Source: G963678445 sp963678445 | Lineage (GTDB): Bacteria > Hydrogenedentota > Hydrogenedentia > Hydrogenedentales > G963678445 | NCBI GenBank assembly: GCA_963678445.1 | Contig: OY782877.1 | Coordinates: 310,001-374,000, forward strand | DNA length: 64,000 nt | Direction: 5' to 3' | Shown: positions 8,114-17,530 of the stretch, in pieces | Position numbering within the stretch: the first letter of the stretch is position 1 | How the letters are laid out: the number at the start of each line of letters is the position of its first letter | Notes under the pieces: model-generated | Database searches by the model: none | What the model was told of the DNA's origin: nothing | The model's input: only the letters and a program-made list of their open reading frames with translations | Made by a program: the position numbers and the translations under genes

Positions 8114-9145
8114 GTGGCCCATACCCATTCGTTAGCCGAAAAGATTCGTCGTGGCGAATCCATCCCCCTACTCTATGATGCCCTGCTCCGCTTAGGCGAA
8201 CCCCTTGTACGTTTAGGAATGCAGCATCGACTGCACAAACCCCGCACCCGTGTCGACGCTACCGTCATTAGTTTTGGAAATATTACCGCAGGCGGTACCG
8301 GAAAAACCCCCGCTGTCATCGAACGGGCACAACAGGAATTGGCAGCAGGACACCGCGTCGCCGTACTCACCCGCGGCTACGGCAGTCGTAAAACAGCAGA
8401 ACCGCTTATTCTCCCCCCCGACACAAAAACAGACATCACGGTCGACCAAATCGGCGATGAACCCGCCCTCATTGCGCATCGCGCGCCCGGTGTCTACCTT
8501 GTCAAATCCGCAGACCGTGTCGCCGGTGCAAAGCTCGCCATCGAAAAATATGGCTGCGACACCCTGATCCTCGACGATGGTTTCCAGGCGGTTACATTAG
8601 AACGTGACGAAAATATTGTTGTTATCGATTCTACGAACCCGTTTGGAAACGGGCACCTGCTACCTCGCGGCATCCTGCGCGAACCCCTGACAGGACTCCA
8701 ACGCGCCACCCACCTTTTGCTCACCCGTTGCGATCAGAACGAGAACCTCTCCCACCTCCTCGAAAAATTGCAGCAGCACTGCCCAGACCTTCCCCTGCGC
8801 CAAACGACCCACAGCCCCACACGTCTATGGCGTATTTGCGATGGTAAAGAATCTTCTCTCGAAGACTTGCACAATCAGGAAATTACCGCGCTTTCCGCCA
8901 TTGGCAATCCCGAAGGATTCCACGCTACGCTCACACAACTCGGCGCTATCCTGCAACACACCTGCACCTTCCCCGATCACGCCCCCATCCCTCTCCAGCA
9001 ACTTCCGAGCGATACGTTTATCATCACCACCGAAAAAGACGCCATGCGCCTGCCCACACCTGTACCGGAAAACATTTGGGCGCTGGGAATCGATCTGTTA
9101 GATTACCGAGGTTCCTTCGAAAGAAAAGACGTCCCCCCTGTGTAG
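8114..9145 (+). CDS. lpxK: Tetraacyldisaccharide 4'-kinase LpxK
   Basis: LpxK phosphorylates the 4' position of the lipid A disaccharide precursor at the inner membrane, so its presence points to a lipopolysaccharide-making Gram-negative. The protein has 343 residues, the usual length. It carries the P-loop GNITAGGTGKTP, TRGYGS, the IGDEPALIA segment and ILDDGFQA, all typical of LpxK. I chose GTG at 8114, because AGGAG lies 8 bases before it. The in-frame TTG at 8090 lies upstream of that site and inside dprA. The gene converges with ispF at 9167 with a 21-bp gap. Confidence 0.95.
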   Translation: MAHTHSLAEKIRRGESIPLLYDALLRLGEPLVRLGMQHRLHKPRTRVDATVISFGNITAGGTGKTPAVIERAQQELAAGHRVAVLTRGYGSRKTAEPLILPPDTKTDITVDQIGDEPALIAHRAPGVYLVKSADRVAGAKLAIEKYGCDTLILDDGFQAVTLERDENIVVIDSTNPFGNGHLLPRGILREPLTGLQRATHLLLTRCDQNENLSHLLEKLQQHCPDLPLRQTTHSPTRLWRICDGKESSLEDLHNQEITALSAIGNPEGFHATLTQLGAILQHTCTFPDHAPIPLQQLPSDTFIITTEKDAMRLPTPVPENIWALGIDLLDYRGSFERKDVPPV

Positions 9146-9166
9146 CCCCTACCAATAGGAAATCAT

Positions 9167-9655
9167 CTAAGCATCGGGGGTAGCGGACTCAATCAAGACG
9201 GCCGCTTGAGCACTAATGGCTTCACCACGTCCTTCGGGTCCGACCTTTTCATTGGTCTTCGCCTTCACGGATATCCGCTCTACGGGAACAATGAGCGCGT
9301 CAGCCAGACGTTGACGAATAGCGTCAATATAAGGGTTAAGTTTAGGCTGCTCGGCAACAATGGTACTGTCCACATTAACAAGGGTATACCCTGCCTGTTG
9401 CACAGCAGCATACGCCTTTTGAAGTAAATTTACGCTATCGGCGTCCTTGTAAGCAGGATCGGAATCGGGGAAAAACTGACCTATATTGCCCAGTGCTGCA
9501 GCACCCAACAATGCATCCGTAATGGCATGACAGAGCACATCGGCATCCGAGTGTCCCAGCAAGCCTTTAGCAGCGGGAATACGAATTCCGCCTAGAATAA
9601 GCGGGCGCGCCTCGACCAGAACATGCAAGTCATATCCTGAACCTATGCGTATCAT
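9167..9655 (-). CDS. ispF: 2-C-methyl-D-erythritol 2,4-cyclodiphosphate synthase
   Basis: Fifth enzyme of the MEP isoprenoid pathway; it cyclises CDP-ME 2-phosphate with loss of CMP. 162 residues, normal for the family. The zinc-binding D-x-H is in GSGYDLH near the start, GHSDADVLCHAITDALLGAA holds the third metal ligand and catalytic region, and KAKTNEKVG is present near the C-terminus. The start overlaps the end of ispD by 4 bp, with GAGGAAAG upstream. The usual D-V-H is D-L-H here, a conservative change. Confidence 0.95.
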   Translation of the reverse strand: MIRIGSGYDLHVLVEARPLILGGIRIPAAKGLLGHSDADVLCHAITDALLGAAALGNIGQFFPDSDPAYKDADSVNLLQKAYAAVQQAGYTLVNVDSTIVAEQPKLNPYIDAIRQRLADALIVPVERISVKAKTNEKVGPEGRGEAISAQAAVLIESATPDA

Positions 9656-10341
9656 ACCCCCACTTTCCTCAATTGCAACTCCGCCCGCAGAATATCGTCA
9701 GGCGTTGTAATTTTAAAATTCTCCGTGCTTCCCGGTACCAGTTTAACCTGCCCGCCCGCATGACGCACTAACGAAGCATCATCCGTACCTGAAAAGCCCG
9801 ATTCACGGGCCATACGATGTGCATGGCGGATAACCGACAGGCGAAAGCACTGTGGAGTCTGACAGGCCCATAGGTGATTTCGCGTGGGTGTAGCTCGTAG
9901 AAAATTATGTGAATCGCCTTGCAAAATCGTATCCACCACAGGAATAGCAACCGTCGCGGCACCAAATTCATACGCCGCCTCAATTGACTGGCGTATCGCC
10001 TGGAGACTTACAAAAGGGCGTGCTGCATCGTGAATAACAGCAATGTCGGTATCATTCCGCAACGCATCCAATCCTCGCTCTACCGATTCCTGTCGCTCCT
10101 TGCCTCCTGGTAGCAACGTAATGGCATGCCCACGAAAAAAACGGTGTATCAGCTTGCGAAAAAGTTTCTCATAATCAGGAGGACAAAGTACGACAGCCTC
10201 CCCCAATAAATCACAGGCCTCAAAACGCCTCAGCGTATGCTCCAATAAAGTAGCGTCGCCCAAAGTGACCAAAGCTTTGGGTTCTTCCGCACCAAGACGC
10301 CGTCCCATACCGGCTGCGGGAATGACGAGCTGCGCATTCAT
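9652..10341 (-). CDS. ispD: 2-C-methyl-D-erythritol 4-phosphate cytidylyltransferase
   Basis: Third enzyme of the MEP pathway; it couples methylerythritol phosphate to CTP. 229 residues. The nucleotide-binding N-terminus is PAAGMGRRLG with the following PKALVTLGDATLLEHTL. The substrate loop HDAARPFVS and the late TDDASLVRHAG are family motifs. It sits between the PIN/TRAM gene and ispF with 4-bp overlaps on both sides, so the three genes are translationally coupled. A PIN/TRAM gene before ispD is also seen in Firmicutes (yacL-ispD-ispF). Confidence 0.95.
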   Translation of the reverse strand: MNAQLVIPAAGMGRRLGAEEPKALVTLGDATLLEHTLRRFEACDLLGEAVVLCPPDYEKLFRKLIHRFFRGHAITLLPGGKERQESVERGLDALRNDTDIAVIHDAARPFVSLQAIRQSIEAAYEFGAATVAIPVVDTILQGDSHNFLRATPTRNHLWACQTPQCFRLSVIRHAHRMARESGFSGTDDASLVRHAGGQVKLVPGSTENFKITTPDDILRAELQLRKVGV

Positions 10342-11378
10342 GCGTTCACACTTTGAAAACGGGTAAAAATCATTCTACCCGCAGCGGTTTGCAACACACT
10401 GGTTACCACCACATCCACAGTTTGTCCCACATACCCCCGTCCGCCATCCACCACAATCATCGTACCATCATCCAGATAGCCTACCCCCTGATTCTGTTCC
10501 TTGCCTTCCTTAATAATCTTCACCTGCATCTGTTCATCAGGTAAAACCATAGGCTTAAGCGCATTGGCCAGATCGTTGATATTAAGTACTTCTACCCCCT
10601 CAATCTGGGCTACCTTATTCAGATTAAAATCATTAGTCAGAATCTTTGCGCCATGCTGTTTCCCCAAAGTGACCAGTTTACTGTCCACTTCCTTGATACC
10701 CGCAGGGTCATCATCAATGATTTTGACCTCCACCTTGGCGTCCTCCTGCTGCAGCATCTTCAAAATATCCAGTCCACGCCGCCCTTTCGCCCGACGCAAG
10801 ACATCGGGCGAGTCCGCAATATTCTGTAGTTCCAGCAATACAAAACGTGGCACCAGCAAGGTCCCTTCGATAAAGCCACTGGCACAGATATCCGAAATAC
10901 GGCCATCGATGATCACACTGGTATCTACTAACTTCAGGCCCGTGTATTTCGACTGCTGTATTTGAACCGCCGAAATAAGGTTTTCCCAGTTGGAGGCCCG
11001 TGTCAGCCCCAACGAAATTCCCACAAATCCGAAAACCAGTACCAAAGAGACTACGATAAAGATACGGAAAGTAACATCCTCTTCCTGCGTCCAAAAAAGA
11101 ATATATTGTCCAACAAAATACCCACACACCATGGCTAAAACAATTGCCACCAAGGCCGGGGCCATACGTTCGTATAACTCCTGCGTGACAAAATGAAGCA
11201 GAAACAGAATAACCAAAGCGGTACCACCGCCAATGAGCCCCCCCATGATCATCCATGGCGCTACACTAACGGGAGCTCCCCCCACATCAAAAAAGTCCGT
11301 GATCAGATACCGCCCCCAAATTGTCCCCATGATCGCGCATGCGGCAAAGAAAATAAACCGGATGATTTTTACCGACAT
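10338..11378 (-). CDS. Membrane-anchored PIN/TRAM-domain protein, YacL family
   Basis: A 346-residue protein with about four N-terminal transmembrane helices (residues 5-130), a PIN nuclease-like domain and a C-terminal TRAM domain. The PIN domain begins LVDTSVIIDGRI and carries later acids in KEVDSKLV and TNDFNLN, that is the usual Asp/Glu set. The TRAM domain begins near residue 275 (EQNQGVGYLDDGTMIVV). The family is probably an RNA-acting membrane nuclease, but its physiological substrate is not settled. It is the first gene of the yacL-ispD-ispF operon. AAGGA lies about 10 bases before the ATG. Confidence 0.9.
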   Translation of the reverse strand: MSVKIIRFIFFAACAIMGTIWGRYLITDFFDVGGAPVSVAPWMIMGGLIGGGTALVILFLLHFVTQELYERMAPALVAIVLAMVCGYFVGQYILFWTQEEDVTFRIFIVVSLVLVFGFVGISLGLTRASNWENLISAVQIQQSKYTGLKLVDTSVIIDGRISDICASGFIEGTLLVPRFVLLELQNIADSPDVLRRAKGRRGLDILKMLQQEDAKVEVKIIDDDPAGIKEVDSKLVTLGKQHGAKILTNDFNLNKVAQIEGVEVLNINDLANALKPMVLPDEQMQVKIIKEGKEQNQGVGYLDDGTMIVVDGGRGYVGQTVDVVVTSVLQTAAGRMIFTRFQSVNA

Positions 11379-11396
11379 AGATATATATTCCTTCAG

Positions 11397-11485
11397 CTAA
11401 AGCGGTCCAGCGACCGCAATTTGCCGTCCCTGACTGCCGCAAAACTTCGTTTTCCTGACAACTTTTCAGATTTTAGTCACTAAAG
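11397..11485 (+). repeat. Dispersed 100-bp intergenic repeat, copy 3 (short form)
   Basis: An 89-bp copy. The left end CTAAAGCGGTCCAGCGACCG has a perfect GCGGTC/GACCGC hairpin and the right end has GTCACTAAAG, but the central GCAATAGGTATGG block is missing. The copy is antisense to the adjacent minus-strand operon, so it lies in that operon's promoter/leader in reverse orientation. Confidence 0.85.
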
Positions 11486-11624
11486 CTGCCGTATGAAACA
11501 GACGCTACCTCTTTTACAGAAAAAAAGCCCAACTCTCGTCCTGTATCAATGAAAAAAATACAGCTATCTAAAAATATAAAGACTACTGTATCACAAAACA
11601 AAGCAAAAGAATAGGGAATTACGC

Positions 11625-12443
11625 TTAAAGTTTTAATTCTGCGATTGCTGCGCTTACCAATGCCGTCAACTTAGGTTCGGCCTGCTGCGCTGTCTGAACG
11701 ATCCGTTCAATATCGACCGGTTCCAACGCATCAGGCATGCATTCGTCGGTTATAATTGAGAATCCTAGCACCTGCAACCCGGCATGTACCGCAACAATCA
11801 CCTCAGGAACTGTGCTCATACCCACAGCGTCTGCGCCAATAATACGCATAAAACGGTACTCCGAACGCGTTTCGAGGCAAGGGCCAGGACAACCTAAATA
11901 CACCCCACGTTTCAACGCAATACCCTGCTGTAAGGCAATCTGCTCCGTCATCGAAATCAACGTATTCGTATACGGTTCGCACATATCGGGAAAGCGGGGG
12001 CCGAGTGTGTCATCATTGGGACCAATCAAGGGGTTATCGCCCATAAGATTAATATGATCCGCAATAACCATAATATCGCCAGCGCTAAACTGCGGATTCA
12101 GGCCACCTGCTGCATTAGAAACAATCAGCACCTCAATCCCCAACGCCTTGGCAACGCGAATGGGAAAGGTCACCTGTTGCAGGCTAAAACCTTCGTAGTA
12201 GTGGAAGCGCCCAGACATGGCGATAACCGGTTTCCCCCCTAAATGCCCAAAAACCAGATCCCCCCCGTGCAAGGAATCGGCAGGAAAATGGGGAATATCT
12301 TTATAGGCAATACGCGTAGTAATCTCAATCTCATTCACCAACGAATCCAGCCCCGTACCCAGAATAATACCCACCTTCGGCGCCAAAGTTACTTTCTTCT
12401 CAATCGCGCTAACTGCTTCATCGATTTGGTCACGTAACTTCAC
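11625..12443 (-). CDS. Purine nucleoside phosphorylase, trimeric family
   Basis: Phosphorolysis of purine nucleosides to base and ribose 1-phosphate, in purine salvage. 272 residues. Family landmarks are GIILGTGLDSL, GRFHYYEG, VSNAAGGLNP, DHINLMGDNPL, GCPGPCLETRSEYRF, and VGMSTVPEVIVA followed by SIITDECMP. The start is GTG at 12443, 7 bases after GGAG; an in-frame ATG further upstream (12482) would put this ribosome binding site inside the gene. The gene stands alone between the yacL-ispDF operon and the DUF167 gene. Close relatives include MTA phosphorylases, but the Glu/Asn pattern favours PNP. Confidence 0.9.
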   Translation of the reverse strand: MKLRDQIDEAVSAIEKKVTLAPKVGIILGTGLDSLVNEIEITTRIAYKDIPHFPADSLHGGDLVFGHLGGKPVIAMSGRFHYYEGFSLQQVTFPIRVAKALGIEVLIVSNAAGGLNPQFSAGDIMVIADHINLMGDNPLIGPNDDTLGPRFPDMCEPYTNTLISMTEQIALQQGIALKRGVYLGCPGPCLETRSEYRFMRIIGADAVGMSTVPEVIVAVHAGLQVLGFSIITDECMPDALEPVDIERIVQTAQQAEPKLTALVSAAIAELKL

Positions 12444-12579
12444 AACAGACTCCTTTCTGTTTTTCTTATATCGCAAACCCAAAAGGAATGCTCAGAAATA
12501 AAAGTTTTGTCAATTATTTTAAAAACCAGCACCTATATTACTGTTAAAATTATCTAGCGTAGTCAGAGAGCTCAGCCGC

Positions 12580-12879
12580 TCAAATCTCTCCACAGCACGC
12601 CAACGTCTCTTCAACTGCCTGTTGGGTTACCCCCTGCAGCGCCACACATTTTTCCCGGCTCTTCTCCCCCGATACCAAACGAACGCTGGACTTCGATACT
12701 TTAAAAAACTTTGCAACAAATACACGCAGCGCCTTATTGGCTGCTCCATCAACAGGCGGGGCGGTCAACGCCACACGAAGCCGCCCATCCGGCTCCCGAC
12801 AAAAGGCATTACGCGAGGCCTTGGGTTGCACACGCACCCGTATCCACACCTCCCCATCCTTTTCCTCAATAGCGCCCAT
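12580..12879 (-). CDS. DUF167 (YggU family) protein
   Basis: A small cytoplasmic protein of 99 residues. It has the YggU/DUF167 features: WIRVRVQPKASRNAF, LRVALTAPPVDGAANKAL, then a helix and the VRLVSGEKSREK strand. The family fold is known but the function is not. The start is placed at ATG 12879, where the conserved domain begins. The upstream in-frame sequence overlaps accA and reads unlike any domain, and the ribosome binding site here (GTGGG) is weak. It follows accA by about 40 bp and may be co-transcribed with it. Confidence 0.8.
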   Translation of the reverse strand: MGAIEEKDGEVWIRVRVQPKASRNAFCREPDGRLRVALTAPPVDGAANKALRVFVAKFFKVSKSSVRLVSGEKSREKCVALQGVTQQAVEETLACCGEI

Positions 12880-12920
12880 TAATATACTACCCACTTCAGT
12901 ACCCGTCCCGAAACACCGGA

Positions 12921-13850
12921 TCAGGGAGACTCCTGCCACTGTCCCATGCGCTGAAACCGCGCCTGACGTTGCTGAGGAGTCCAAATTCCCTTTTTACGAT
13001 CCGCGAGAAATGACAAAAGTTCCCTCTTCAGCACTGCCGCAGCCGCATCAGGATTTCGATGCGCAGGGCCATCGGGTTCAGGCAAAATCGCATCAATTAC
13101 ATTCAACTCAAACAAATCAGCCGCCGAAACCCGCAATGCTGCCGCAGCCGCATCCTTCTTCGTCACATCGCGCCACAAAATCTCGGCACAGCGTTCCGGG
13201 GGACAAATCATATACACCGCATACTCAAACATCACCACACGGTCCGCCATTGCTACTGCCAACGCACCACCGCTTCCCCCCTCACTCAGAACCACGGCCA
13301 AAATAGGCGTCTTTAATTCCGAAGAAACCAACAGGCTTTCTGCAATGGCATACCCCTGCCCTCCCTCCTCCGCCTCAATACCCGGGTGCGCCGCAGGCGT
13401 GTCGACGAAACTGATAATCGGATACCCAAGTCGCTCCGCCATGCGATAAATCCGTAGTGCTTTACGATATCCCGACGGATGCGCCATACCAAAATTGCGC
13501 CGTACCTTCTCATCGGTATCAACACCCTTTTGATGGCCCACAACAAAAACCGTCTGTTCCTCAATGCGGCCTATACCACACACCATGGCCGGATCGTCCC
13601 CAGAAAGACGATCTCCATGCAATTCAATAAAATCGTCCAGAATACGGGACGTATAATCCAGCATACGCGGACGACGTGGGTGACGCGCCAGCTGGATGCG
13701 TTGCCATGGTGTAATATCCCGATACGTCGTCTCCCGCAACACGGCATGACGGTGTTCCAGGCGCTGCTTATTCTCATTATTGTGCGTCTGGGCGAGTCGT
13801 TCTTCTAACTCGAACAACGCTTTTTCAAACGGCAGGGCATATTCCGCCAT
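12921..13850 (-). CDS. accA: Acetyl-CoA carboxylase carboxyltransferase subunit alpha
   Basis: Alpha half of the carboxyltransferase that makes malonyl-CoA, the first step of fatty acid synthesis. About 309 residues, near the E. coli length. Visible motifs include ARHPRRP, GDRLSGDDPAMVCGIGRI, the GHQKGVDT segment, FVDTPAAHPGIEAEEGGQ and SEGGSGGALAVAMADRVVM, typical of AccA. The partner accD is not in the window, so the subunits are encoded apart, as in many bacteria. Start choice is open: ATG at 13850 has GGGTGA 5 bases before it; GTG at 13859 is in frame just upstream. Confidence 0.95.
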   Translation of the reverse strand: MAEYALPFEKALFELEERLAQTHNNENKQRLEHRHAVLRETTYRDITPWQRIQLARHPRRPRMLDYTSRILDDFIELHGDRLSGDDPAMVCGIGRIEEQTVFVVGHQKGVDTDEKVRRNFGMAHPSGYRKALRIYRMAERLGYPIISFVDTPAAHPGIEAEEGGQGYAIAESLLVSSELKTPILAVVLSEGGSGGALAVAMADRVVMFEYAVYMICPPERCAEILWRDVTKKDAAAAALRVSAADLFELNVIDAILPEPDGPAHRNPDAAAAVLKRELLSFLADRKKGIWTPQQRQARFQRMGQWQESP

Positions 13851-13960
13851 ACTGGTCACCCGCTTTCCATTGACGACGTATCATCTACACAAGCATCTTC
13901 CAAAAACAGCCTCATTGTAGCACGGAAAATTCATGAATGCAGCTTTCCGCACAGAACTTT

Positions 13961-13989
13961 TTGACAATCCTTTTACGGTTTTGCATAGT
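13961..13989 (+). promoter_or_regulatory. Sigma-70-like promoter of the GH38 gene
   Basis: TTGACA at 13961-13966 and CATAGT at 13984-13989 are spaced by 17 bases. This would give a leader of about 90 nt before the ATG at 14087, which itself is preceded by GGGAG. Confidence 0.45.
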
Positions 13990-14086
13990 ACTATTTATGA
14001 GAGATAAAGCAAACCTTAGTGCGTTCTAAAAAAATTTAAGAATTATACGTCCCCGTTCTACTGGTGACCACATTGGGAGAACTGAC

Positions 14087-16981
14087 ATGAACCCCTCCTT
14101 CGCCCCCGCTATTCACTGTAACCGTAGTACGCTTAGCCTACTTCTTGCCTGGATAATAGCATTCACCACACAGGCTACGGCGGCAACGGACGAAGATCTA
14201 CTCCACTGGGCACACTACAAAGAGGATACCCAATCCCTTTCAGCAGCGGACCTCCGTGCTTTGGTCGACACACCGCGCGAGTGCTTTGTGGTAGCCCATA
14301 CCCATTGGGACAAGGAATGGGGGTTTACCTTTGAACAACACCGCTACTTGTTGGTCAAATTACTAGACAACACAATCGCGATGCTGGAACAAGAACCGCG
14401 CTATACCTGCTATGTGCTCGATGGACAATCCTCGCTCGTCACCGACTATCTTGATGTTCGTCCTGAAATGCAGGAAAGACTCAAAAACCTGGTAAAAGCA
14501 AAGCGGTTACTAATCGGCCCCTGGTATACCCAACCCGATCTCCTGGTTGCAAGTGGAGAAGAAATTGTACGTAATCTACTGCTCGGTATCCAGACAGCAC
14601 GCCGCTTTGGCGGCGAAATGCAATTTGGCTATACCGCCGACAATTTCGGATACTGTTCACAGATCCCCCAGATCTACCGTGGCTTCGGCATTGATGCAGC
14701 GTCCCTTTATAGAGGCCCCGATGCCTCCGGCCCAAAACATAAGACCCTTTTTGAATGGCAAGCCCTGGACGAATCCTCTGTAACCGTTGCCTATACCAAC
14801 GGCCCCTCAGGCTACCTGCTCTTTACTTGGCCCTACAACGTACCCGATATGCCCGAAGCCTATTTTTTACGGGCACTACACCATCTGCTTCCTCACGCTA
14901 TCGACCCAACAAAGATTTTACTACCAGCAGGTTCTGATGCCGTCGAACCCAACCCCGATCTCCCTGAGGTACTGGCCCGCCTTTCCGATGAATTCCCCCA
15001 TATGACTTTCCAGATATGCGCGCCCAAGACCTACGTACAAGCGGTCATGAAAGACACCCCGACCCTGCCAAAACATCAAGGGGGACTACGAGAGAAGAAT
15101 GCGTGCACAGGCAGCATCTCAGCCCGCTTAAACCTGAAGCAGGCCAACGCCAAAGCTTTTACCACATTGGAACATTTTGCCGAACCCTTCTCAACACTGG
15201 CCTGGCTTACCGCAGGTCGCCCATATCCCGATACATTGCTACGGGAATCCTGGAAATACCTGTTCGAAAACCTCACCCATGATGACATGGCCGGATTCTG
15301 TTATGAACCCGTACACGCCATCAATGAAATGAGATACTTCGAATCTAACCGTTTGGCCGAAACCCTTACCCTGAGTGCACTGAAAACCCTGGTAGAAGAC
15401 ATCCAAACCCCCGACAAGGACAATGTACTCTCTAAACCCCTGATCGTTTTCAATCCCCTCCCCTGGACCCGTAGCGATATCGTAGAAACCTTCCTCCACA
15501 CGCAGAGCTATGGCGGTACACAAAACCCATTTGTAGACGAAGAATATACCAGCTTCAAAATCACACAACTCGACGGCTCCCCCTGCCCTTACAGCGTCCG
15601 CACAGCCTCCGCATCCTCAACCCCCATGTTCCGTCTCCGCTTCCATGCAGATAACGTCCCCCCACTTGGCTACAAAACGTTTCTCGCCGTCGCAACCCGC
15701 GAGGAATCGCCCCACATAGACAGCCCCAAACCCGCTGTCACTGAAATTGAAAACCGCTTCTACAAACTAAGCTTCCAGCACGACGGTCGCTTCGACCTAT
15801 TAGACAAATCCAGCGGAATACTATACCCCGGTTTACACTATTTCCAGGATCAGGACACCCCGGGAGGACGTCCGCTCTACTTCCACATAGGCAACAACAC
15901 CCATACTACCATTGAAGAAGCGGCCAGCATCACCCTTATCGAAGACAACGCCACCGAAAAAACCATCCGCATACAATGGGAAGACTGGCAAATCCCCGCA
16001 AACAAAGAAGACGCAGCGTCCGTCCCCATGCCCATCACCAGCTACATCACATTACCAACAAACGTAGCGCGCATCGACATTATCACCGAAGTACACAATC
16101 AGGCCCACAACCACCTTTTACGCGCTGTATTCCCCACCGTCTACCAAAGCGAACATATAGCCCTGGGAGTGCAGTTTGGTATGGAAAACGCCCCTCTTTA
16201 CACAAACGATGCACCTCCAAAAAATCCCTGGAACCACGAACTATACCCCTTCCAGGATTGGTGCGACCTATCCGACAGCAAACAAGGCCTGGCCCTGCTG
16301 TGCAGAGAAATCCCCGTAATCTCAGCGTATCCCACCGCCACGGGCACAACGCTGATGCTGCCAATTCTACGCGCATGCGCCCCCAACTCCCCCGATCTTC
16401 GCATATCACTACCCGACGAACGCCTAACCCCACAAGAAACAAAACACGGCGCACAACAACTGGGACGCCACGTAGTACACTACAGTCTATACCCCCATAC
16501 CGGCGACTGGGAAAGCGCCCGCGTATACCAGAAAGCCAAAAATGCCCACTGTCGACTATGGCCGGAAACCTACTGGAAAACCGACCGCGCCAAATGGCAA
16601 ATCGGCCCCTATGGCTTTCCCAAACACCATACGCCCCCCAAAGGGACACAGCCGCCCGAAAAAAGTTTCCTGAACATCACCCCCGACGGCGCCATACTCA
16701 GCACCCTCAAAAAAGCAGAAAACGACGACGCCATCCTTCTACGCATCTTCAACACCCTCCCCCACCCCCAAACCTACACCCTGAACTTCTTCCACCCCAC
16801 ACATCACATACAACAAGTCAACCTTCTCGAAGAACCCCTCGAAAAGACCAGTATCACGCAGACAAGCAGCTCCGAAGGAGAAACCCATATCACCTGCACC
16901 ACCCGCCCCTTCGAAATCATCACCCTGAAACTTGCCGTAATCCCGCCGCCAGTGCGCTCCTGGAGGCAAAGTACTTACTAA
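14087..16981 (+). CDS. Exported glycoside hydrolase family 38-like alpha-mannosidase
   Basis: A 964-residue protein with a signal peptide (cleavage near residue 33, after ATA) and the GH38 catalytic domain. VAHTHWDKEWGF (H71, H73, D75) supplies metal ligands, and GYTADNFGYCSQIPQI holds the predicted nucleophile Asp185. A middle helical domain (about 330-440) and a C-terminal beta region follow. GH38 enzymes release mannose from alpha-mannosides using a metal ion. Export implies digestion of external or periplasmic glycans. A sigma-70-like promoter at 13961 and GGGAG before the ATG support the start. The TAA stop at 16979-16981 lies inside the left end of a dispersed repeat copy, so that element supplies the stop codon. 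Substrate linkage cannot be read from sequence. Confidence 0.85.
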   Translation: MNPSFAPAIHCNRSTLSLLLAWIIAFTTQATAATDEDLLHWAHYKEDTQSLSAADLRALVDTPRECFVVAHTHWDKEWGFTFEQHRYLLVKLLDNTIAMLEQEPRYTCYVLDGQSSLVTDYLDVRPEMQERLKNLVKAKRLLIGPWYTQPDLLVASGEEIVRNLLLGIQTARRFGGEMQFGYTADNFGYCSQIPQIYRGFGIDAASLYRGPDASGPKHKTLFEWQALDESSVTVAYTNGPSGYLLFTWPYNVPDMPEAYFLRALHHLLPHAIDPTKILLPAGSDAVEPNPDLPEVLARLSDEFPHMTFQICAPKTYVQAVMKDTPTLPKHQGGLREKNACTGSISARLNLKQANAKAFTTLEHFAEPFSTLAWLTAGRPYPDTLLRESWKYLFENLTHDDMAGFCYEPVHAINEMRYFESNRLAETLTLSALKTLVEDIQTPDKDNVLSKPLIVFNPLPWTRSDIVETFLHTQSYGGTQNPFVDEEYTSFKITQLDGSPCPYSVRTASASSTPMFRLRFHADNVPPLGYKTFLAVATREESPHIDSPKPAVTEIENRFYKLSFQHDGRFDLLDKSSGILYPGLHYFQDQDTPGGRPLYFHIGNNTHTTIEEAASITLIEDNATEKTIRIQWEDWQIPANKEDAASVPMPITSYITLPTNVARIDIITEVHNQAHNHLLRAVFPTVYQSEHIALGVQFGMENAPLYTNDAPPKNPWNHELYPFQDWCDLSDSKQGLALLCREIPVISAYPTATGTTLMLPILRACAPNSPDLRISLPDERLTPQETKHGAQQLGRHVVHYSLYPHTGDWESARVYQKAKNAHCRLWPETYWKTDRAKWQIGPYGFPKHHTPPKGTQPPEKSFLNITPDGAILSTLKKAENDDAILLRIFNTLPHPQTYTLNFFHPTHHIQQVNLLEEPLEKTSITQTSSSEGETHITCTTRPFEIITLKLAVIPPPVRSWRQSTY

Positions 16982-17035
16982 AGTGCTCCAGCGACCGCAA
17001 GCAAAAGGTATGGTTCTTGCCCTCGCTGACTGAAA
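16978..17035 (+). repeat. Dispersed intergenic repeat, copy 4 (left half only)
   Basis: CTAAAGTGCTCCAGCGACCG followed by CAAGCAAAAGGTATGG matches the left half of the family. The conserved right end (TTTTTTATGACAA to GTCACTAAAG) is absent. Its first bases, CTAA, provide the stop codon of the mannosidase gene. Confidence 0.75.
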
Positions 17036-17199
17036 GAAACACCGCGCGTGCTTATCCAGAGAAGCTGTCTTGTGGATAGCGATACATTGATTCGTCACAA
17101 GGCACTCTGAGAAGAAACTATCCGCAGCACACAGCCTCTGGCCGGTCTAATATGACAGCAGAGAAGGAACATGTATACGAGAAGAAAGTGAGAGGCGGG

Positions 17200-17530
17200 T
17201 TTACGCAGCATGGTGGCTGCAGGTACTCTTGGGAAAGGAGTGACGTGAGGCAGAATCGTAACCGTGCGCTCCGTAAACCCGCGCTTCTCTATGAGGCCAG
17301 GATGAAAGGTGAGAGACGGGCCTACGTAGCATGGTGGCTGCAGGTACTCTTGGGAAAGGAGTGACGTGAGGCAGAATCGTAACCGTGCGCTCCGTAAACC
17401 CGGCTCTCGTATGAGGCAAATTGTAAAGGACACGTGTCAAGTAATTGCGCAGTATGGTGGCTGCAGGTACTCTTGGGGAAGGAGTGACGTGAGGCAGAAT
17501 CGTAACCGTGCACTGCGTCAATCCACTCGA
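17200..17530. repeat. Three-copy tandem repeat, period 121-123 bp
   Basis: A core of about 70 bp (starting ATGGTGGCTGCAGGTACTCT and including GACGTGAGGCAGAATCGTAA) occurs at 17210, 17331 and 17454. The first two cores are identical; the third differs at a few positions. The spacers share only short pieces such as TATGAGGC. One plus-strand frame of the core reads GGCRYSW then DVRQNRNRALR. No start, ribosome binding site or continuous long frame supports a gene. The rest of the region 17036-17855 holds no gene I can recognise. Confidence 0.85.

Noticed and set aside
15976..17079. Long plus-strand open frame of 367 codons inside the GH38 region
   Set aside because: It is a shifted frame of the mannosidase gene, rich in Arg/His/Pro with no domain; codon bias of the real gene explains it.
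17200..17530. CRISPR array
   Set aside because: Three units of about 70 bp with 50-bp spacers exceed CRISPR repeat sizes, and no cas gene is present.
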